Shown here piece after piece: positions 23,390 to 31,902 of a DNA stretch of 64,000 nucleotides. Origin of the DNA: Pontibacter korlensis. GTDB lineage: Bacteria > Bacteroidota > Bacteroidia > Cytophagales > Hymenobacteraceae. Position 1 is the first letter of the stretch, and each line of letters begins with the position of its first letter. The position numbers were made by a program, and so were the translations under genes. The stretch is from positions 1,245,501-1,309,500 of the forward strand of contig NZ_CP009621.1 of assembly GCF_000973725.1 (NCBI RefSeq), read 5' to 3'. The notes under the pieces are model-generated. The model did not search any database. It worked only from the letters and a program-made list of their open reading frames with translations, and was not told the origin of the DNA.

Positions 23390-24951
23390 TAAGCCTCCTC
23401 CAGTATGGTAAACTTAAACTCAAGTGGGTCGAAGGCCTCCACCAATGCAGGTATAAAATCTGGATTATTTGTCTGGTAAGTAAGCAGGTTATCTTTACGC
23501 TCCTGCAGGCTTCCTCCCGGAAACAATTTATCCTTCAGGTTCTCCAGCTGCTTAAATGTCTGCTCATGCTTGCTGTCGCGGGCTTTGGAAATCTTCTTCT
23601 CTAGCATCTGCAACGAGTTATTGGCCTTCTGTGCCTCAGCTCCGACAGCTTTTACAAGTGTTGGGTCAATGCTTTCGGCCAGCTTCTCTACCTCAGCAAA
23701 GGCTGCTGCTACTGCCTGCCGCTGTGCCTCCAGGTTTATTTCTTCATCATGCAACTGGTCAGACAGCTGCTTTTTCAGCTCCTGATAATCCTGAAACAGG
23801 TCCAGTGGCTGTAGGCCTAATTTGTGCATGCGGTTGGCGTTACCCCGGCTAATGTACAAAGCAGAATTACGCAGCATCAGCATAGGGAAAGCTACTTGAT
23901 AAGCTTCAAACAGCTTTTTAAGCTGAAACCAGTAGGCTACTTCTGCCCCTCCCCCAATGTAGGCCAAGTTTGGAAGTATAAGCTCTTCGTACAGGGGCCT
24001 TAAAATTACATTAGGGCTGAAACGCTCCGGGTGCTCCTTTGCTTCCTGCTGTATCTCCTCTAAGCTAAAGCTGATATCTGTATTAAGTATTTTATACTTT
24101 CCCTCTTCCCGCACTATGCGCTCACGTAGCCCATCTGTCAGGTAAAACAGGTTGATTTCACGAGAGTAGACCTGCGGCTTATACCCTAGCTCCTCTAACT
24201 GCGCATTGGCTTCTTCTACCAACTTATTCGATAGCTGCTCTGTCAGCTCCTTCTCTACAACCGGCGTCAGGGCTTTCTTCAGCGCAGCATGGTCGCCGTC
24301 TATACTTACTAATCCGTACTCGCCAAACAGCGCGTGCGTAATAGCGCGTGTAGCATCTGCCAGATTCTTACTGTTGCGGTAAGCTTCTTCAAAAATTGGG
24401 TAAGCCTCCGGAAGCTCTGCCAGCAGTGGCTCCATATCTTTAGTAGAGAATCTACCTACTGCTCCAGACTGGTCGCTCTCCCAGGTGTACTGCTTTCCGA
24501 ACAGGCTGAAGTGATTAATCTCTGCGAAGTCGTGGTCTTCGGTAGCCATCCAGTACACAGGTACGAAGTTGTAGTTAGGGTACTTCTCCTGCAGCTGCTT
24601 ACAGGTGTTGATGGCTGTGATGATTTTATAGACAAAGTATAGCGGACCGGTAAAGATATTAAGCTGATGCCCGGTGGTAATGGTGAAGGTATTAGGTTGT
24701 AGCAGCAGGTCGATTTTCTGCTGCACCTTCGGGTTTACAGAGGAGAGGGAAGTATACTGCTCCTGTAGTGCCTGATGCAGTGTCTGGCGTTGAGTTTCGC
24801 TGAAGCTTTTCTCCTTTAGCTGGGCCTCAAAAGCCTCTAAGGTTGGGAAATGATTATAGAACGGTTGCAGCTGCTCGCTACAACAAAGGTAGTCTGTGAT
24901 AGTCTTGGAGAATGCGCCTGTAGCAGCGTAATCTATGTTATTGATCTTCAT
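23389..24951 (-). CDS. bshC: Bacillithiol biosynthesis cysteine-adding enzyme BshC
   Basis: 520 residues from ATG 24951 (MKINNIDYAATGAF). BshC joins cysteine to GlcN-malate in the last step of bacillithiol synthesis. Family markers are FTITTGHQLNIFTGPLYFVYKI at about 88-109, YWMATEDHDFAEINHF at about 133-148, RPLYEELILPNLAYIGGGAEVAYW at about 312-335 and FPMLMLRNSALYI. A coiled coil occupies about 395-470. An ATG five codons upstream (24966) is possible. The bshA and bshB genes are not in the window. The formyl-THF cyclo-ligase gene follows directly. Confidence 0.92.
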   Translation of the reverse strand: MKINNIDYAATGAFSKTITDYLCCSEQLQPFYNHFPTLEAFEAQLKEKSFSETQRQTLHQALQEQYTSLSSVNPKVQQKIDLLLQPNTFTITTGHQLNIFTGPLYFVYKIITAINTCKQLQEKYPNYNFVPVYWMATEDHDFAEINHFSLFGKQYTWESDQSGAVGRFSTKDMEPLLAELPEAYPIFEEAYRNSKNLADATRAITHALFGEYGLVSIDGDHAALKKALTPVVEKELTEQLSNKLVEEANAQLEELGYKPQVYSREINLFYLTDGLRERIVREEGKYKILNTDISFSLEEIQQEAKEHPERFSPNVILRPLYEELILPNLAYIGGGAEVAYWFQLKKLFEAYQVAFPMLMLRNSALYISRGNANRMHKLGLQPLDLFQDYQELKKQLSDQLHDEEINLEAQRQAVAAAFAEVEKLAESIDPTLVKAVGAEAQKANNSLQMLEKKISKARDSKHEQTFKQLENLKDKLFPGGSLQERKDNLLTYQTNNPDFIPALVEAFDPLEFKFTILEEA

Positions 24952-25189
24952 GGTTTGTACTTCCATCTGCTTTGTAGCCGTAGGTTTAGCCCTTTTAACA
25001 GTTTAGCGGGAAATGTGTTGCAGCTATTTTATACTTTACCGCCTCAGCACAAAGTAAAGGTTTTATTTCCGGTTTTGCAGATGATACGATAGAAAGCAGT
25101 TAGAAGAGGATGAGCAGTTGGTGTACCATTGATTGGAAGTATGTGCAAACCATTCCGCTCTTACACGTATGTACTTTAAAAACACAACC

Positions 25190-25570
25190 ATGGGACTATT
25201 AAGCGGTATGATGGGACACGCCTCCGAAGTGTCTATCGAAAAACTGGCAAAGGAATTTCAGCCAATCCTGATTGATGACGAGCGGATTGAGCGGGCCTAT
25301 AAATTGATCCGGGACATGCTCGTCTTCACCAATAAGCGCTTAATCCTGGTAAACAAGCAGGGGCTCACTGGCTCCAAATCCGACTACCAAAGTATACCTT
25401 ACGGCAGCATCAAAATGTTTTCAAAAGAGAGCGCAGGCATTGCTGATCTGGATGCAGAACTAAAAATCTGGCTTACCGGCGAATCAGAGCCAACTATCAA
25501 GCAAGACTTCCGCAAGGGCGATAATATTAATGAAGCGTATCGGGTGCTGAGCAGGTATGTGCTGAAGTAG
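25190..25570 (+). CDS. PH domain-containing protein (bPH_1 type)
   Basis: 126 residues, cytoplasmic. It carries a single bacterial pleckstrin-like domain: ERAYKLIRDMLVFTNKRLILVNKQGLTG at about 41-68, SDYQSIPYGSIKMFSKES at about 70-87, then DAELKIWL and a final helix NEAYRVLSRYVLK. Such proteins form oligomeric rings in known structures, but their role is unclear. ATG 25190 begins MGLLSGMMG. It is convergent with the next gene, with only 4 bases between the stops and no terminator there. Confidence 0.82.
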   Translation: MGLLSGMMGHASEVSIEKLAKEFQPILIDDERIERAYKLIRDMLVFTNKRLILVNKQGLTGSKSDYQSIPYGSIKMFSKESAGIADLDAELKIWLTGESEPTIKQDFRKGDNINEAYRVLSRYVLK

Positions 25571-25574
25571 GCTT

Positions 25575-25970
25575 TTACAGATTCGTTAGCCAGCCTTCGG
25601 CTTCATGCACGGTTTCGAAGCCTTCCACTATTCCTGTCTGCACCATTTTGATAGCTTTATCTGTGGAGAGCCTGCTAAAGTGACTTTTGGAGTAGACAAC
25701 TGCATGATACTGGAGACCTGCTTTTTCAGCCCGTATGTGCCAATCCTGAGCAAACCATTCTGCAAGATCCGCCCATATCCCCTCCACCTCAAGGTGGTTA
25801 TCTAATAGTTTCTGGCAATGCTCTTTCTTAAGGTAGTATAGTGTTTGATCATACCCTTGTATTATGGCCTCATTTTCCAGAGCACCGAACCATTCCACAT
25901 ACAGGTAGTTATCCAAAGCATTGTACTCAAGCTTCAGGTAATTAGTAGTAATAAGTTGTATATGCCTCAT
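25575..25970 (-). CDS. Hypothetical protein, STAS/SpoIIAA-like
   Basis: 131 residues. The alternating pattern LEYNALDNYLYVEWFGALENEAIIQGYDQTL and later AVVYSKSHFSRLSTDKAIKMV resembles the SpoIIAA-like (STAS-related) proteins common in Hymenobacteraceae. I do not recognise it firmly. No signal peptide. It lies just downstream on the minus strand of the rimO terminator, so it is probably its own unit. Confidence 0.55.
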   Translation of the reverse strand: MRHIQLITTNYLKLEYNALDNYLYVEWFGALENEAIIQGYDQTLYYLKKEHCQKLLDNHLEVEGIWADLAEWFAQDWHIRAEKAGLQYHAVVYSKSHFSRLSTDKAIKMVQTGIVEGFETVHEAEGWLTNL

Positions 25971-26017
25971 ACTGTTGCTCTTGGTTTTTACTAATATTAA
26001 CTAAAGCTCAGGTTTTA

Positions 26018-26056
26018 GCAAAAAAAATCCTTACCAGTCCATACCGGTAAGGACTT
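26018..26056 (-). terminator. Terminator after rimO
   Basis: On the minus strand TCCTTACC and GGTAAGGA form an 8-bp stem around a 9-base loop, followed by T7. It ends the ftsY-lipoprotein-rimO unit. Confidence 0.85.
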
Positions 26057-26095
26057 TTCGCTTAACTAATTATCGTTTAGCTCTTCTTAGTTTAC

Positions 26096-27409
26096 CTAAG
26101 CTACCACTTCACCATAAAGGTCAAAGTCAGAAGCATCTGTGATTTTGACGTTAGCGAAGTCGCCTAAGCGCACATAGGTATTATCAGCTGGCACAAGTAC
26201 TTCGTTGTCTACCTCCGGTGAGTCATACTGCGTACGGCCAACAAAGTAACCGCTCTCTTTACGGTCGAACAGCACTTTATATATTTTGCCTATCTTTTCT
26301 TCGTTCAGCTCTACAGATATTCCCTGCTGCAGCTCCATGATGGCGTCGGCACGCTCCTGCTTCACTTCTTCCGGCACACTGTCCTCTAGCGTAAAGGAGT
26401 GCGTATTGTCCTCATGCGAGTAGGTAAAGATACCAAGTCTGTCGAACCTGGTCTCCTCTACCCAATCATATAGCTCCTGGAAGTCCTGATCTGTTTCACC
26501 CGGGTGACCGGCAATAAGAGTAGTTCTCAGCGCAATGTCCGGCACACGCTGACGAATCTGATCTACCAGCTCAATTGTGCGGCGCTTGCTGATGCCACGG
26601 CGCATCGTCTTGAGCATGTTATCAGAAATGTGCTGCAGTGGCATATCAAGGTACTTGCAGATGTTCTCGCGCTCGTTCATTACGTCGAACACTTCCATCG
26701 GGAACTGCGACGGGTAGGCATACTGCATCCTGATCCACTCAATACCATCCACATCGGACAGGTTACGCAACAGGTCAGCCAACTTGCGCTCGCCGTAGTG
26801 CTGCAAACCATAGTAGGTCAGGTCCTGGGCAATCAGCACCAGTTCTTTTGTACCCATACTTGCCAAACGCTTCGCTTCACGTACCAAGTCCTCAATCGGA
26901 CGGTCTACGTGCTTACCGCGCATCAAAGGTATGGCGCAGAAAGAGCAAGGGCGGTTACAACCTTCGGCTATTTTGAAATATGCATAGTGGGATGGCGTCG
27001 TTAACAAGCGCTCACCAATCAATTCGTGCTTGTAGTCAGCCTCCAGCTTCTTCAGCAGTTGTGGCAGCTCTAATGTACCGAAGTAAGCATCCACCTGCGG
27101 TATCTCCTCCTCCAGCGAATCCTTGTAGCGCTGCGACAAGCAACCCGTCACATACAGTTTATCGATCTGACCAGACTCCTTAGCCTCTGCGTAGCGCAGA
27201 ATGGTATCAATGGATTCCTGCTTGGCATTGTCTATAAAGCCACAGGTGTTCACGATGATGATGTTGGAATCGTCCTTGTCAGACTCGTGCGCCACCTCAA
27301 ACTCGTTGGCACGCAGCTGCCCCATCAATACTTCCGAGTCCACCAGGTTTTTAGAGCAGCCCAATGTAACTACGTTTACCTTATCCTTCTTAAGCGATCT
27401 TACTTTCAC
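26096..27409 (-). CDS. rimO: Ribosomal protein S12 methylthiotransferase RimO
   Basis: Radical SAM enzyme that adds a methylthio group to an Asp of ribosomal protein S12. 437 residues. The N-terminal UPF0004 domain starts VNVVTLGCSKNLVDSEVLMGQL and has the cluster Cys residues in NTCGFID and TGCLSQRY. The SAM motif CNRPCSFCAIPLMRG lies at about 151-165, and a TRAM domain closes the protein. SKNLVDSEVL distinguishes RimO from MiaB. The start is GTG at 27409. It follows the lipoprotein gene by 3 bases in a likely operon with ftsY. Confidence 0.95.
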   Translation of the reverse strand: MKVRSLKKDKVNVVTLGCSKNLVDSEVLMGQLRANEFEVAHESDKDDSNIIIVNTCGFIDNAKQESIDTILRYAEAKESGQIDKLYVTGCLSQRYKDSLEEEIPQVDAYFGTLELPQLLKKLEADYKHELIGERLLTTPSHYAYFKIAEGCNRPCSFCAIPLMRGKHVDRPIEDLVREAKRLASMGTKELVLIAQDLTYYGLQHYGERKLADLLRNLSDVDGIEWIRMQYAYPSQFPMEVFDVMNERENICKYLDMPLQHISDNMLKTMRRGISKRRTIELVDQIRQRVPDIALRTTLIAGHPGETDQDFQELYDWVEETRFDRLGIFTYSHEDNTHSFTLEDSVPEEVKQERADAIMELQQGISVELNEEKIGKIYKVLFDRKESGYFVGRTQYDSPEVDNEVLVPADNTYVRLGDFANVKITDASDFDLYGEVVA

Positions 27410-27412
27410 GGA

Positions 27413-27925
27413 TTAATAACTTGCTTGATAATTGATTAGAAACTCTACGGCTGTTACCTGACCTTTCTGCACCTCTACTGGGTTGATGTTCATCTCTCCA
27501 TCGTAAAGGCTGGCGAACAAGCCCTTCTCTTCTTTTGAGAAAAGGCTGTACGTGCCGGGCTCCAGGCTAACAGCAAAGTTACCGTTAGCATCTGTAACAA
27601 CCTGAGTCACTAAATTAGTTTGAATGTTGGTGTGAAAAACACCGTCTGTAGTTTTTGCTTGGCTGGCGTTGGTAAATTCATACACGTACAAGGTACGTTG
27701 CACGCCTCTACCCTTGCTGGGTGGCGCATCTGGTGAAGGCATTTGGTTTCCCGATATCCACAGCACCTGTCCGCTTATACCCTGTGCTATGGGAGCTTGC
27801 TGCTCCTGCACTTCTTTTGCTTGCTCCTGGTTTTCCATCTGTTCTTGTGTGTTCTGATGGGTTTGATTAGCACCGTTGCACTGCGACAGGAGCAGAGCAA
27901 GCGGCATCAGCAGGAGCTTAACCAT
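27413..27925 (-). CDS. Lipoprotein with a carboxypeptidase-regulatory-like domain
   Basis: 170 residues. The signal peptide VKLLLMPLALLLSQC ends at a lipobox Cys (about 16), followed by a Gln/Glu-rich linker. The C-terminal half has ISGQVLWISGNQMPSPD, VVTDANGNFAVSLEPGTYSLFSKE and a final strand, which is the pattern of a small carboxypeptidase-regulatory-like (transthyretin-like) domain. No known function. It lies 9 bases after ftsY and 3 bases before rimO on one strand, so all three are likely cotranscribed, though a functional link is not evident. Confidence 0.7.
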   Translation of the reverse strand: MVKLLLMPLALLLSQCNGANQTHQNTQEQMENQEQAKEVQEQQAPIAQGISGQVLWISGNQMPSPDAPPSKGRGVQRTLYVYEFTNASQAKTTDGVFHTNIQTNLVTQVVTDANGNFAVSLEPGTYSLFSKEEKGLFASLYDGEMNINPVEVQKGQVTAVEFLINYQASY

Positions 27926-27934
27926 GGCTATACT

Positions 27935-28894
27935 TTATGTGCGTGAGAAGAAAGACTCTACAAATTCGTGCTTGTCGAACAGTTGCAGGTCTTCAATTTT
28001 CTCGCCAACTCCGATATACTTCACCGGAATCTTAAACTCATCTGAAATACCGATTACTACACCACCTTTAGCTGTACCATCCAGCTTGGTAATAGCCAGT
28101 GCTGTTACATCAGTAGCTTTGGTAAACTCACGGGCCTGCAGCAGGGCGTTCTGTCCTGTACTGCCATCCAGCACCAGTAGCACCTCGTGTGGCGTATCTG
28201 GTGTTATCTTTTGCATTACGCGCTTGATCTTGGCCAGCTCGTTCATCAGACCTACCTTGTTGTGCAGTCGTCCGGCCGTGTCGATGATCACCACATCGGC
28301 ATTCATCTCTACACCTTTCTTAACAGCATCGTAGGCTACAGAAGCAGGGTCAGTGTTCATGCCATGCGAGATAACCGGCACACCTACACGCTCGCCCCAG
28401 ATAATGAGCTGATCTACGGCGGCGGCACGGAAGGTATCGGCAGCACCAAGTACTACCTGTTTGCCCGCCTTATGGAACTGAGCAGCCAGCTTGCCAATGG
28501 TGGTGGTTTTACCCACACCGTTAACACCTACTACCATGATCACATACGGCTTGATATCCTTTGGAAGGTCAAAGTTAGCGCCGTCTCCGGCACGGTTCTC
28601 CTCCAGCAGGGCCGCTATCTCTTCGCGCAGTATATTGTCCAGCTCATCAGTACTTACATACTTATCGCGGGCTACGCGCTGTTCAATGCGGTCGATAATT
28701 TTTACCGTGGTATCCACTCCCACATCGGCATGTACTAGAATTTCCTCCAGTTCATCGAGCACCTCCACGTCTACCGTGGATTTGCCCATAACGGCTTTAC
28801 TTAGCTGACCGAAAAAGTTACTCTTGGTTTTCTCAAGACCTTTGTCCAGCGATTCTTTTTTCTTCTCTTTGCTGAAAAAGTCAAAAATTCCCAT
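27935..28894 (-). CDS. ftsY: Signal recognition particle receptor FtsY
   Basis: GTPase that docks SRP-ribosome complexes at the membrane. 319 residues with the NG domain only; the long acidic A domain of E. coli is absent, as usual in this phylum. The G1 motif VVGVNGVGKTTTIGKLA lies at about 117-133, AADTFRAAAVDQL at about 150-162, G3 DTAGRLHNK at about 205-213 and TKLDGTAKGG at about 263-272. A short basic N-terminal region (FSKEKKKESLDKGLEKTK) may bind the membrane. Confidence 0.96.
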   Translation of the reverse strand: MGIFDFFSKEKKKESLDKGLEKTKSNFFGQLSKAVMGKSTVDVEVLDELEEILVHADVGVDTTVKIIDRIEQRVARDKYVSTDELDNILREEIAALLEENRAGDGANFDLPKDIKPYVIMVVGVNGVGKTTTIGKLAAQFHKAGKQVVLGAADTFRAAAVDQLIIWGERVGVPVISHGMNTDPASVAYDAVKKGVEMNADVVIIDTAGRLHNKVGLMNELAKIKRVMQKITPDTPHEVLLVLDGSTGQNALLQAREFTKATDVTALAITKLDGTAKGGVVIGISDEFKIPVKYIGVGEKIEDLQLFDKHEFVESFFSRT

Positions 28895-28943
28895 GCCGGT
28901 TTATGATGTAGGGTGAATGCTATCTCACTGATACGGTAATATA

Positions 28944-28968
28944 CTAAAAAAGTCCCAATATTGGGACT
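28944..28968 (-). terminator. Terminator after DUF4295
   Basis: Perfect palindrome AGTCCCAATATTGGGACT at 28951-28968, followed on the minus strand by T6. It separates the rpmG-DUF4295 unit from ftsY. Confidence 0.85.
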
Positions 28969-29007
28969 TCTTCATGTTATCTATCTATCGATGTAGAGTA
29001 GGCTGTA

Positions 29008-29163
29008 TTACTTTTTAGAAAGGTACTCCTGTACTTTGTCAACAGGTACCATCTCCTCTTTAAAGCTGTAAGCACCAGTTTTTGGAGACTTCACAGCTTT
29101 GATCACTTTTGCCCAGTCTTTACCTGTAGCGGTCTTTAGGGTTGCAACTACCTTCTTAGCCAT
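29008..29163 (-). CDS. DUF4295 family protein, 51 residues
   Basis: Very small basic protein starting MAKKVVATLKTATGKDWAKV and ending VDKVQEYLSKK. This is DUF4295, a short protein kept next to L28 and L33 genes throughout Bacteroidota. A ribosome-associated role is inferred from that position only; it has no recognisable domain. It begins 2 bases after the rpmG stop, so the two are translated together. At 51 residues it is easily missed by a length cutoff. Confidence 0.9.
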   Translation of the reverse strand: MAKKVVATLKTATGKDWAKVIKAVKSPKTGAYSFKEEMVPVDKVQEYLSKK

Positions 29164-29165
29164 GG

Positions 29166-29354
29166 TTATTTAATTTCTTTATGTACAGTTACTTTTTTCA
29201 GATTCGGATTGTACTTCTTCAGCTCGATACGCTCAGGAGTATTCTTTCTGTTTTTGGTAGTGATGTACCTTGAAGTTCCAGGTACGTCAGTAGTCTTCTG
29301 CTCTGTACACTCCAATATAACCTGGATTCTATTACCTTTTGCTTTTTTAGCCAT
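29166..29354 (-). CDS. rpmG: 50S ribosomal protein L33
   Basis: 62 residues, [18 protein letters not shown] then [25 protein letters not shown], the typical L33 pattern. The Cys pairs of zinc-binding L33 forms are missing apart from one Cys (ECTE), so this is a C-minus form. It is transcribed from a consensus promoter at 29383-29414 and followed by DUF4295. Confidence 0.96.
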   Translation of the reverse strand: MAKKAKGNRIQVILECTEQKTTDVPGTSRYITTKNRKNTPERIELKKYNPNLKKVTVHKEIK

Positions 29355-29382
29355 CTCGACAGTAATTTTTTATTTAGGACTG

Positions 29383-29414
29383 CAAATATAAAAGCTTAAA
29401 TCTCTAATTACAAA
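29383..29414 (-). promoter_or_regulatory. Promoter of rpmG
   Basis: On the minus strand TTTG (29411-29414), a 20-base spacer and TATATTTG (29383-29390). This is an exact consensus promoter, with the expected start about 20 bases before the rpmG ATG. Confidence 0.75.
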
Positions 29415-29520
29415 CAATGTATAAATTTTCTTGTGAAACATAAGTTAATGCTTCACAGAATTTACACCCGCTGCGTAACGCGCTGCCCTCTTCTCTGTGA
29501 GAGGCATACGGCTAAGGTCA

Positions 29521-29567
29521 AAAAAAGGGCAACGGAGCGAAGGCATCTACAGCTTCTCTCCGTTGCC
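29521..29567 (-). terminator. Terminator between rpmB and rpmG
   Basis: GGCAACGGAG pairs with CTCCGTTGCC over 10 bp, with a further GAAG/CTTC inside the loop. On the minus strand T7 follows. It lies 85 bases past the rpmB stop in the 298-base gap between rpmB and rpmG and, with the promoter at 29383-29414, splits them into two transcripts. The rest of the gap shows nothing. Confidence 0.8.
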
Positions 29568-29652
29568 GATTTGTATCTTGAGGTACCAGATGGCTCTTTC
29601 CGGATATATCTGCAGGAGTTAAACTACCCGTGCAGCCGGAAGCATGCCACTA

Positions 29653-29892
29653 CTAGTACAGGATATAGCCTTGCTCAGCAGCTTTCTTCAACACTGCAGA
29701 GATACCATTCTTGTTGATAGTTCTCAGTGCAGAAGTAGAAACTTTCAGCGTTACCCAAGCATCCTCCTCTGGGATGTAGAAACGCTTCTTCTGTAGGTTT
29801 GGATAAAACTTACGCTTAGTCTTGTTATTAGCGTGAGAAACGTTATTACCTACTTGTGGTCTTTTACCTGTTAAGTCGCAAACTCGTGCCAT
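29653..29892 (-). CDS. rpmB: 50S ribosomal protein L28
   Basis: 79 residues with the L28 start [33 protein letters not shown] and the C-terminal [14 protein letters not shown] region. Length is normal. It is the first ribosomal gene of the cluster, ends at its own terminator and has a near-consensus promoter upstream. Confidence 0.97.
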   Translation of the reverse strand: MARVCDLTGKRPQVGNNVSHANNKTKRKFYPNLQKKRFYIPEEDAWVTLKVSTSALRTINKNGISAVLKKAAEQGYILY

Positions 29893-29927
29893 CTTGTATT
29901 CTTTTCTGGTTTATTTCAATAGGGGTG

Positions 29928-29959
29928 CAAATATCTATAAAAAGATACAGAAAATCAAA
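29928..29959 (-). promoter_or_regulatory. Probable promoter of rpmB
   Basis: On the minus strand TTTG (29956-29959), a 20-base spacer and GATATTTG (29928-29935), one base from TAnnTTTG. It lies about 36 bases before the rpmB ATG. Confidence 0.5.
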
Positions 29960-30026
29960 CCCGTACCTAAAATTTTCATCCTGCTGTATAGAAAATGCTT
30001 CGCCGCCTCTGGCTCGGTGACAGGTT

Positions 30027-30194
30027 TTATACTTTTTTCTGCTTTGTCGCCACCTTCTCATGGAAGCCATAGGGGCAGTGCTTGCAGGCATTTTTGCAGC
30101 AATAGCCACGTTTCTGCAGGTATTTCGCTGTCAGGACCATCAGCCCCTGCTCGTTAAAGTAAAAATCTTCTCCTTCGGTTAACTTCTGCGCCAA
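30027..30194 (-). CDS. DUF5522 Cys-rich small protein, 55 residues
   Basis: Read from a TTG at 30194, the product begins MAQKLTEGEDFYFNEQGLMV, continues through TAKYLQKRGYCCKNACKHCPYG and ends HEKVATKQKKV. The order EGEDFYFNE...RGYCCxNxCxHCPYG is the DUF5522 signature, found widely in Bacteroidota and some proteobacteria. Four Cys and one His within ten residues suggest a metal or iron-sulfur site; that is inference. No ATG occurs in the frame after the preceding stop, so TTG is the only good start. It is too short for usual ORF cutoffs. Confidence 0.8.
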   Translation of the reverse strand: MAQKLTEGEDFYFNEQGLMVLTAKYLQKRGYCCKNACKHCPYGFHEKVATKQKKV

Positions 30195-30313
30195 AGCTGT
30201 TTTTCTTTTTTACACAAAGTACGCCAATAAAGTGTAAGCGCACAAACATGACAACACAAGCATGTAACCCAAAGCCGCGCCAGTACACATCTAGGTGACC
30301 ATTGGAGCTTGGT

Positions 30314-30343
30314 TTTGAAGTGGGGCCGAAATATGTAATTTTG
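30314..30343 (+). promoter_or_regulatory. Probable promoter of rocD
   Basis: TTTG at 30314-30317, an 18-base spacer and the exact box TAATTTTG at 30336-30343. The start would lie near 30350, giving an 80-base leader. Confidence 0.55.
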
Positions 30344-30428
30344 ACAACTATAACCTATATATGTGGTAAGTATACTGTAGGCAGCAAGGCTGCCGTACTA
30401 CTACAAAGAATCTGAATTATCGAAAACT

Positions 30429-31670
30429 ATGAACACTCAAGTTATTACCTCTAGCCAGCAAGCCATCGACACAGAGCATAAGTATGGCGCCCACAATTAC
30501 CATCCGCTTCCTGTAGTGCTAAACCGCGGCGAAGGAGTACACCTGTGGGACGTTGAAGGAAAGCACTACTACGATTTCCTTTCAGCCTACAGTGCCGTTA
30601 ACCAGGGCCATTGCCATCCTAAAATAGTTGGAGCTTTAACCGAGCAGGCGCAGCAACTAACGCTTACCTCACGTGCCTTCTATAACGACAAGCTTGGTAT
30701 AGCTGAAAAGTACGTTTGCGAGCTGTTCGGCTACGATAAGTCGTTGTTCATGAACTCAGGTGCTGAGGCCGTAGAGACAGCAATTAAGCTGGCGCGCAAG
30801 TGGGGCTACCTAAAAAAAGGCATCGCACCGCATAATGCCGAAATCATAGTAGTGGAGCACAATTTCCACGGTCGCACCACCGGCATCATCTCCTTCTCTA
30901 CAGACCCTGATTCTACCAAAGGCTTCGGCCCCTACATGCCTGGCTATAAGGTAATCCCTTACAACGATATAGAGGCACTGGAGCGAGCACTGCAAGAAAA
31001 CCCAAATGTGTGCGGGTTCCTGGTTGAGCCAATACAGGGCGAGGCTGGTGTGGTAGTGCCTGACGAAGGCTACTTGGCTAAGGCACATGCTTTGTGCAAG
31101 GAGTACGATGTGCTACTAATGACTGATGAGATCCAGACTGGTATTGGCCGTACAGGTAAGCTACTGGCCAGCTACTACGATGATGTAAAAGCTGACATTC
31201 TTATACTTGGTAAGGCACTCTCAGGCGGTGTACTGCCGGTATCATGTGTGTTGGCTAACGATGATATCATGCTCTGCATACAGCCAGGCGAGCACGGCTC
31301 TACCTTTGGCGGCAACCCTCTAGCTGCAATGGTTGCCATCGCAGCTCTTGAGGTGATCAAAGAAGAAAACCTGACAGAGAATGCTGACAAACTAGGTGAG
31401 GTGTTCCGGGAGCGTATGCGCCGCCTGATGGGGAAACGCCCTGAACTGGTGACATTGGTACGTGGTAGAGGTCTGCTTAACGCTATTATAGTTGAACCAA
31501 CAGCCGATGGCCGAACTGCCTGGGACGTGTGCGTGGCGCTGAAGGACAAAGGCCTTTTAGCTAAACCAACCCATGGCGACATCATCCGTTTTGCACCACC
31601 GCTTGTCATGACGGAAGAGCAGCTGCACGAGTGCTGTGACATCATAGAGAACGTTATTCTGAGTTTCTAA
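30429..31670 (+). CDS. rocD: Ornithine-oxo-acid aminotransferase
   Basis: PLP class III aminotransferase of 413 residues, converting ornithine and 2-oxoglutarate to glutamate semialdehyde and glutamate. [44 protein letters not shown] at about 23-66 is the OAT-specific N terminus. [20 protein letters not shown] at about 108-127, [25 protein letters not shown] and the PLP lysine in LGKALSGG at about 260 follow. The [12 protein letters not shown] segment separates it from acetylornithine aminotransferase (ArgD). It is a single gene with its own terminator. Confidence 0.95.
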   Translation: MNTQVITSSQQAIDTEHKYGAHNYHPLPVVLNRGEGVHLWDVEGKHYYDFLSAYSAVNQGHCHPKIVGALTEQAQQLTLTSRAFYNDKLGIAEKYVCELFGYDKSLFMNSGAEAVETAIKLARKWGYLKKGIAPHNAEIIVVEHNFHGRTTGIISFSTDPDSTKGFGPYMPGYKVIPYNDIEALERALQENPNVCGFLVEPIQGEAGVVVPDEGYLAKAHALCKEYDVLLMTDEIQTGIGRTGKLLASYYDDVKADILILGKALSGGVLPVSCVLANDDIMLCIQPGEHGSTFGGNPLAAMVAIAALEVIKEENLTENADKLGEVFRERMRRLMGKRPELVTLVRGRGLLNAIIVEPTADGRTAWDVCVALKDKGLLAKPTHGDIIRFAPPLVMTEEQLHECCDIIENVILSF

Positions 31671-31691
31671 CGTACCGCTAACCATACGATT

Positions 31692-31724
31692 GAAAGGCAG
31701 AGGCTTTGGCTTCTGCCTTTTTTA
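31692..31724 (+). terminator. Terminator after rocD
   Basis: AAAGGCAGA-G pairs with C-TTCTGCCTTT around a short loop, followed by T6. The remaining 180 bases before the next gene show no clear feature beyond two TATACTT copies. Confidence 0.85.
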
Positions 31725-31902
31725 TTGATATCGCTGCCAAAGCACTACGAGCCACTAAACAGGTTAATTTTATACTTCTACTAACTCCGCCCAAAGCTCG
31801 GCCATCATTCATAATAATTGCTGCTACTCTAGCTATGAATGGCACTATATATGCTAATGCTATACTTGTAGCTAAGCTACCTGTACCTCAACCTATAAAA
31901 CT

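Noticed and set aside
29433..29717. 94-codon plus-strand frame between rpmG and rpmB
   Set aside because: It runs through the rpmB terminator hairpin and into rpmB on the opposite strand, with atypical residue content.
29864..30109. 81-codon minus-strand frame overlapping the rpmB start
   Set aside because: It overlaps rpmB and the DUF5522 gene in other frames and covers the rpmB promoter. The DUF5522 frame has a recognisable motif, and this one does not.
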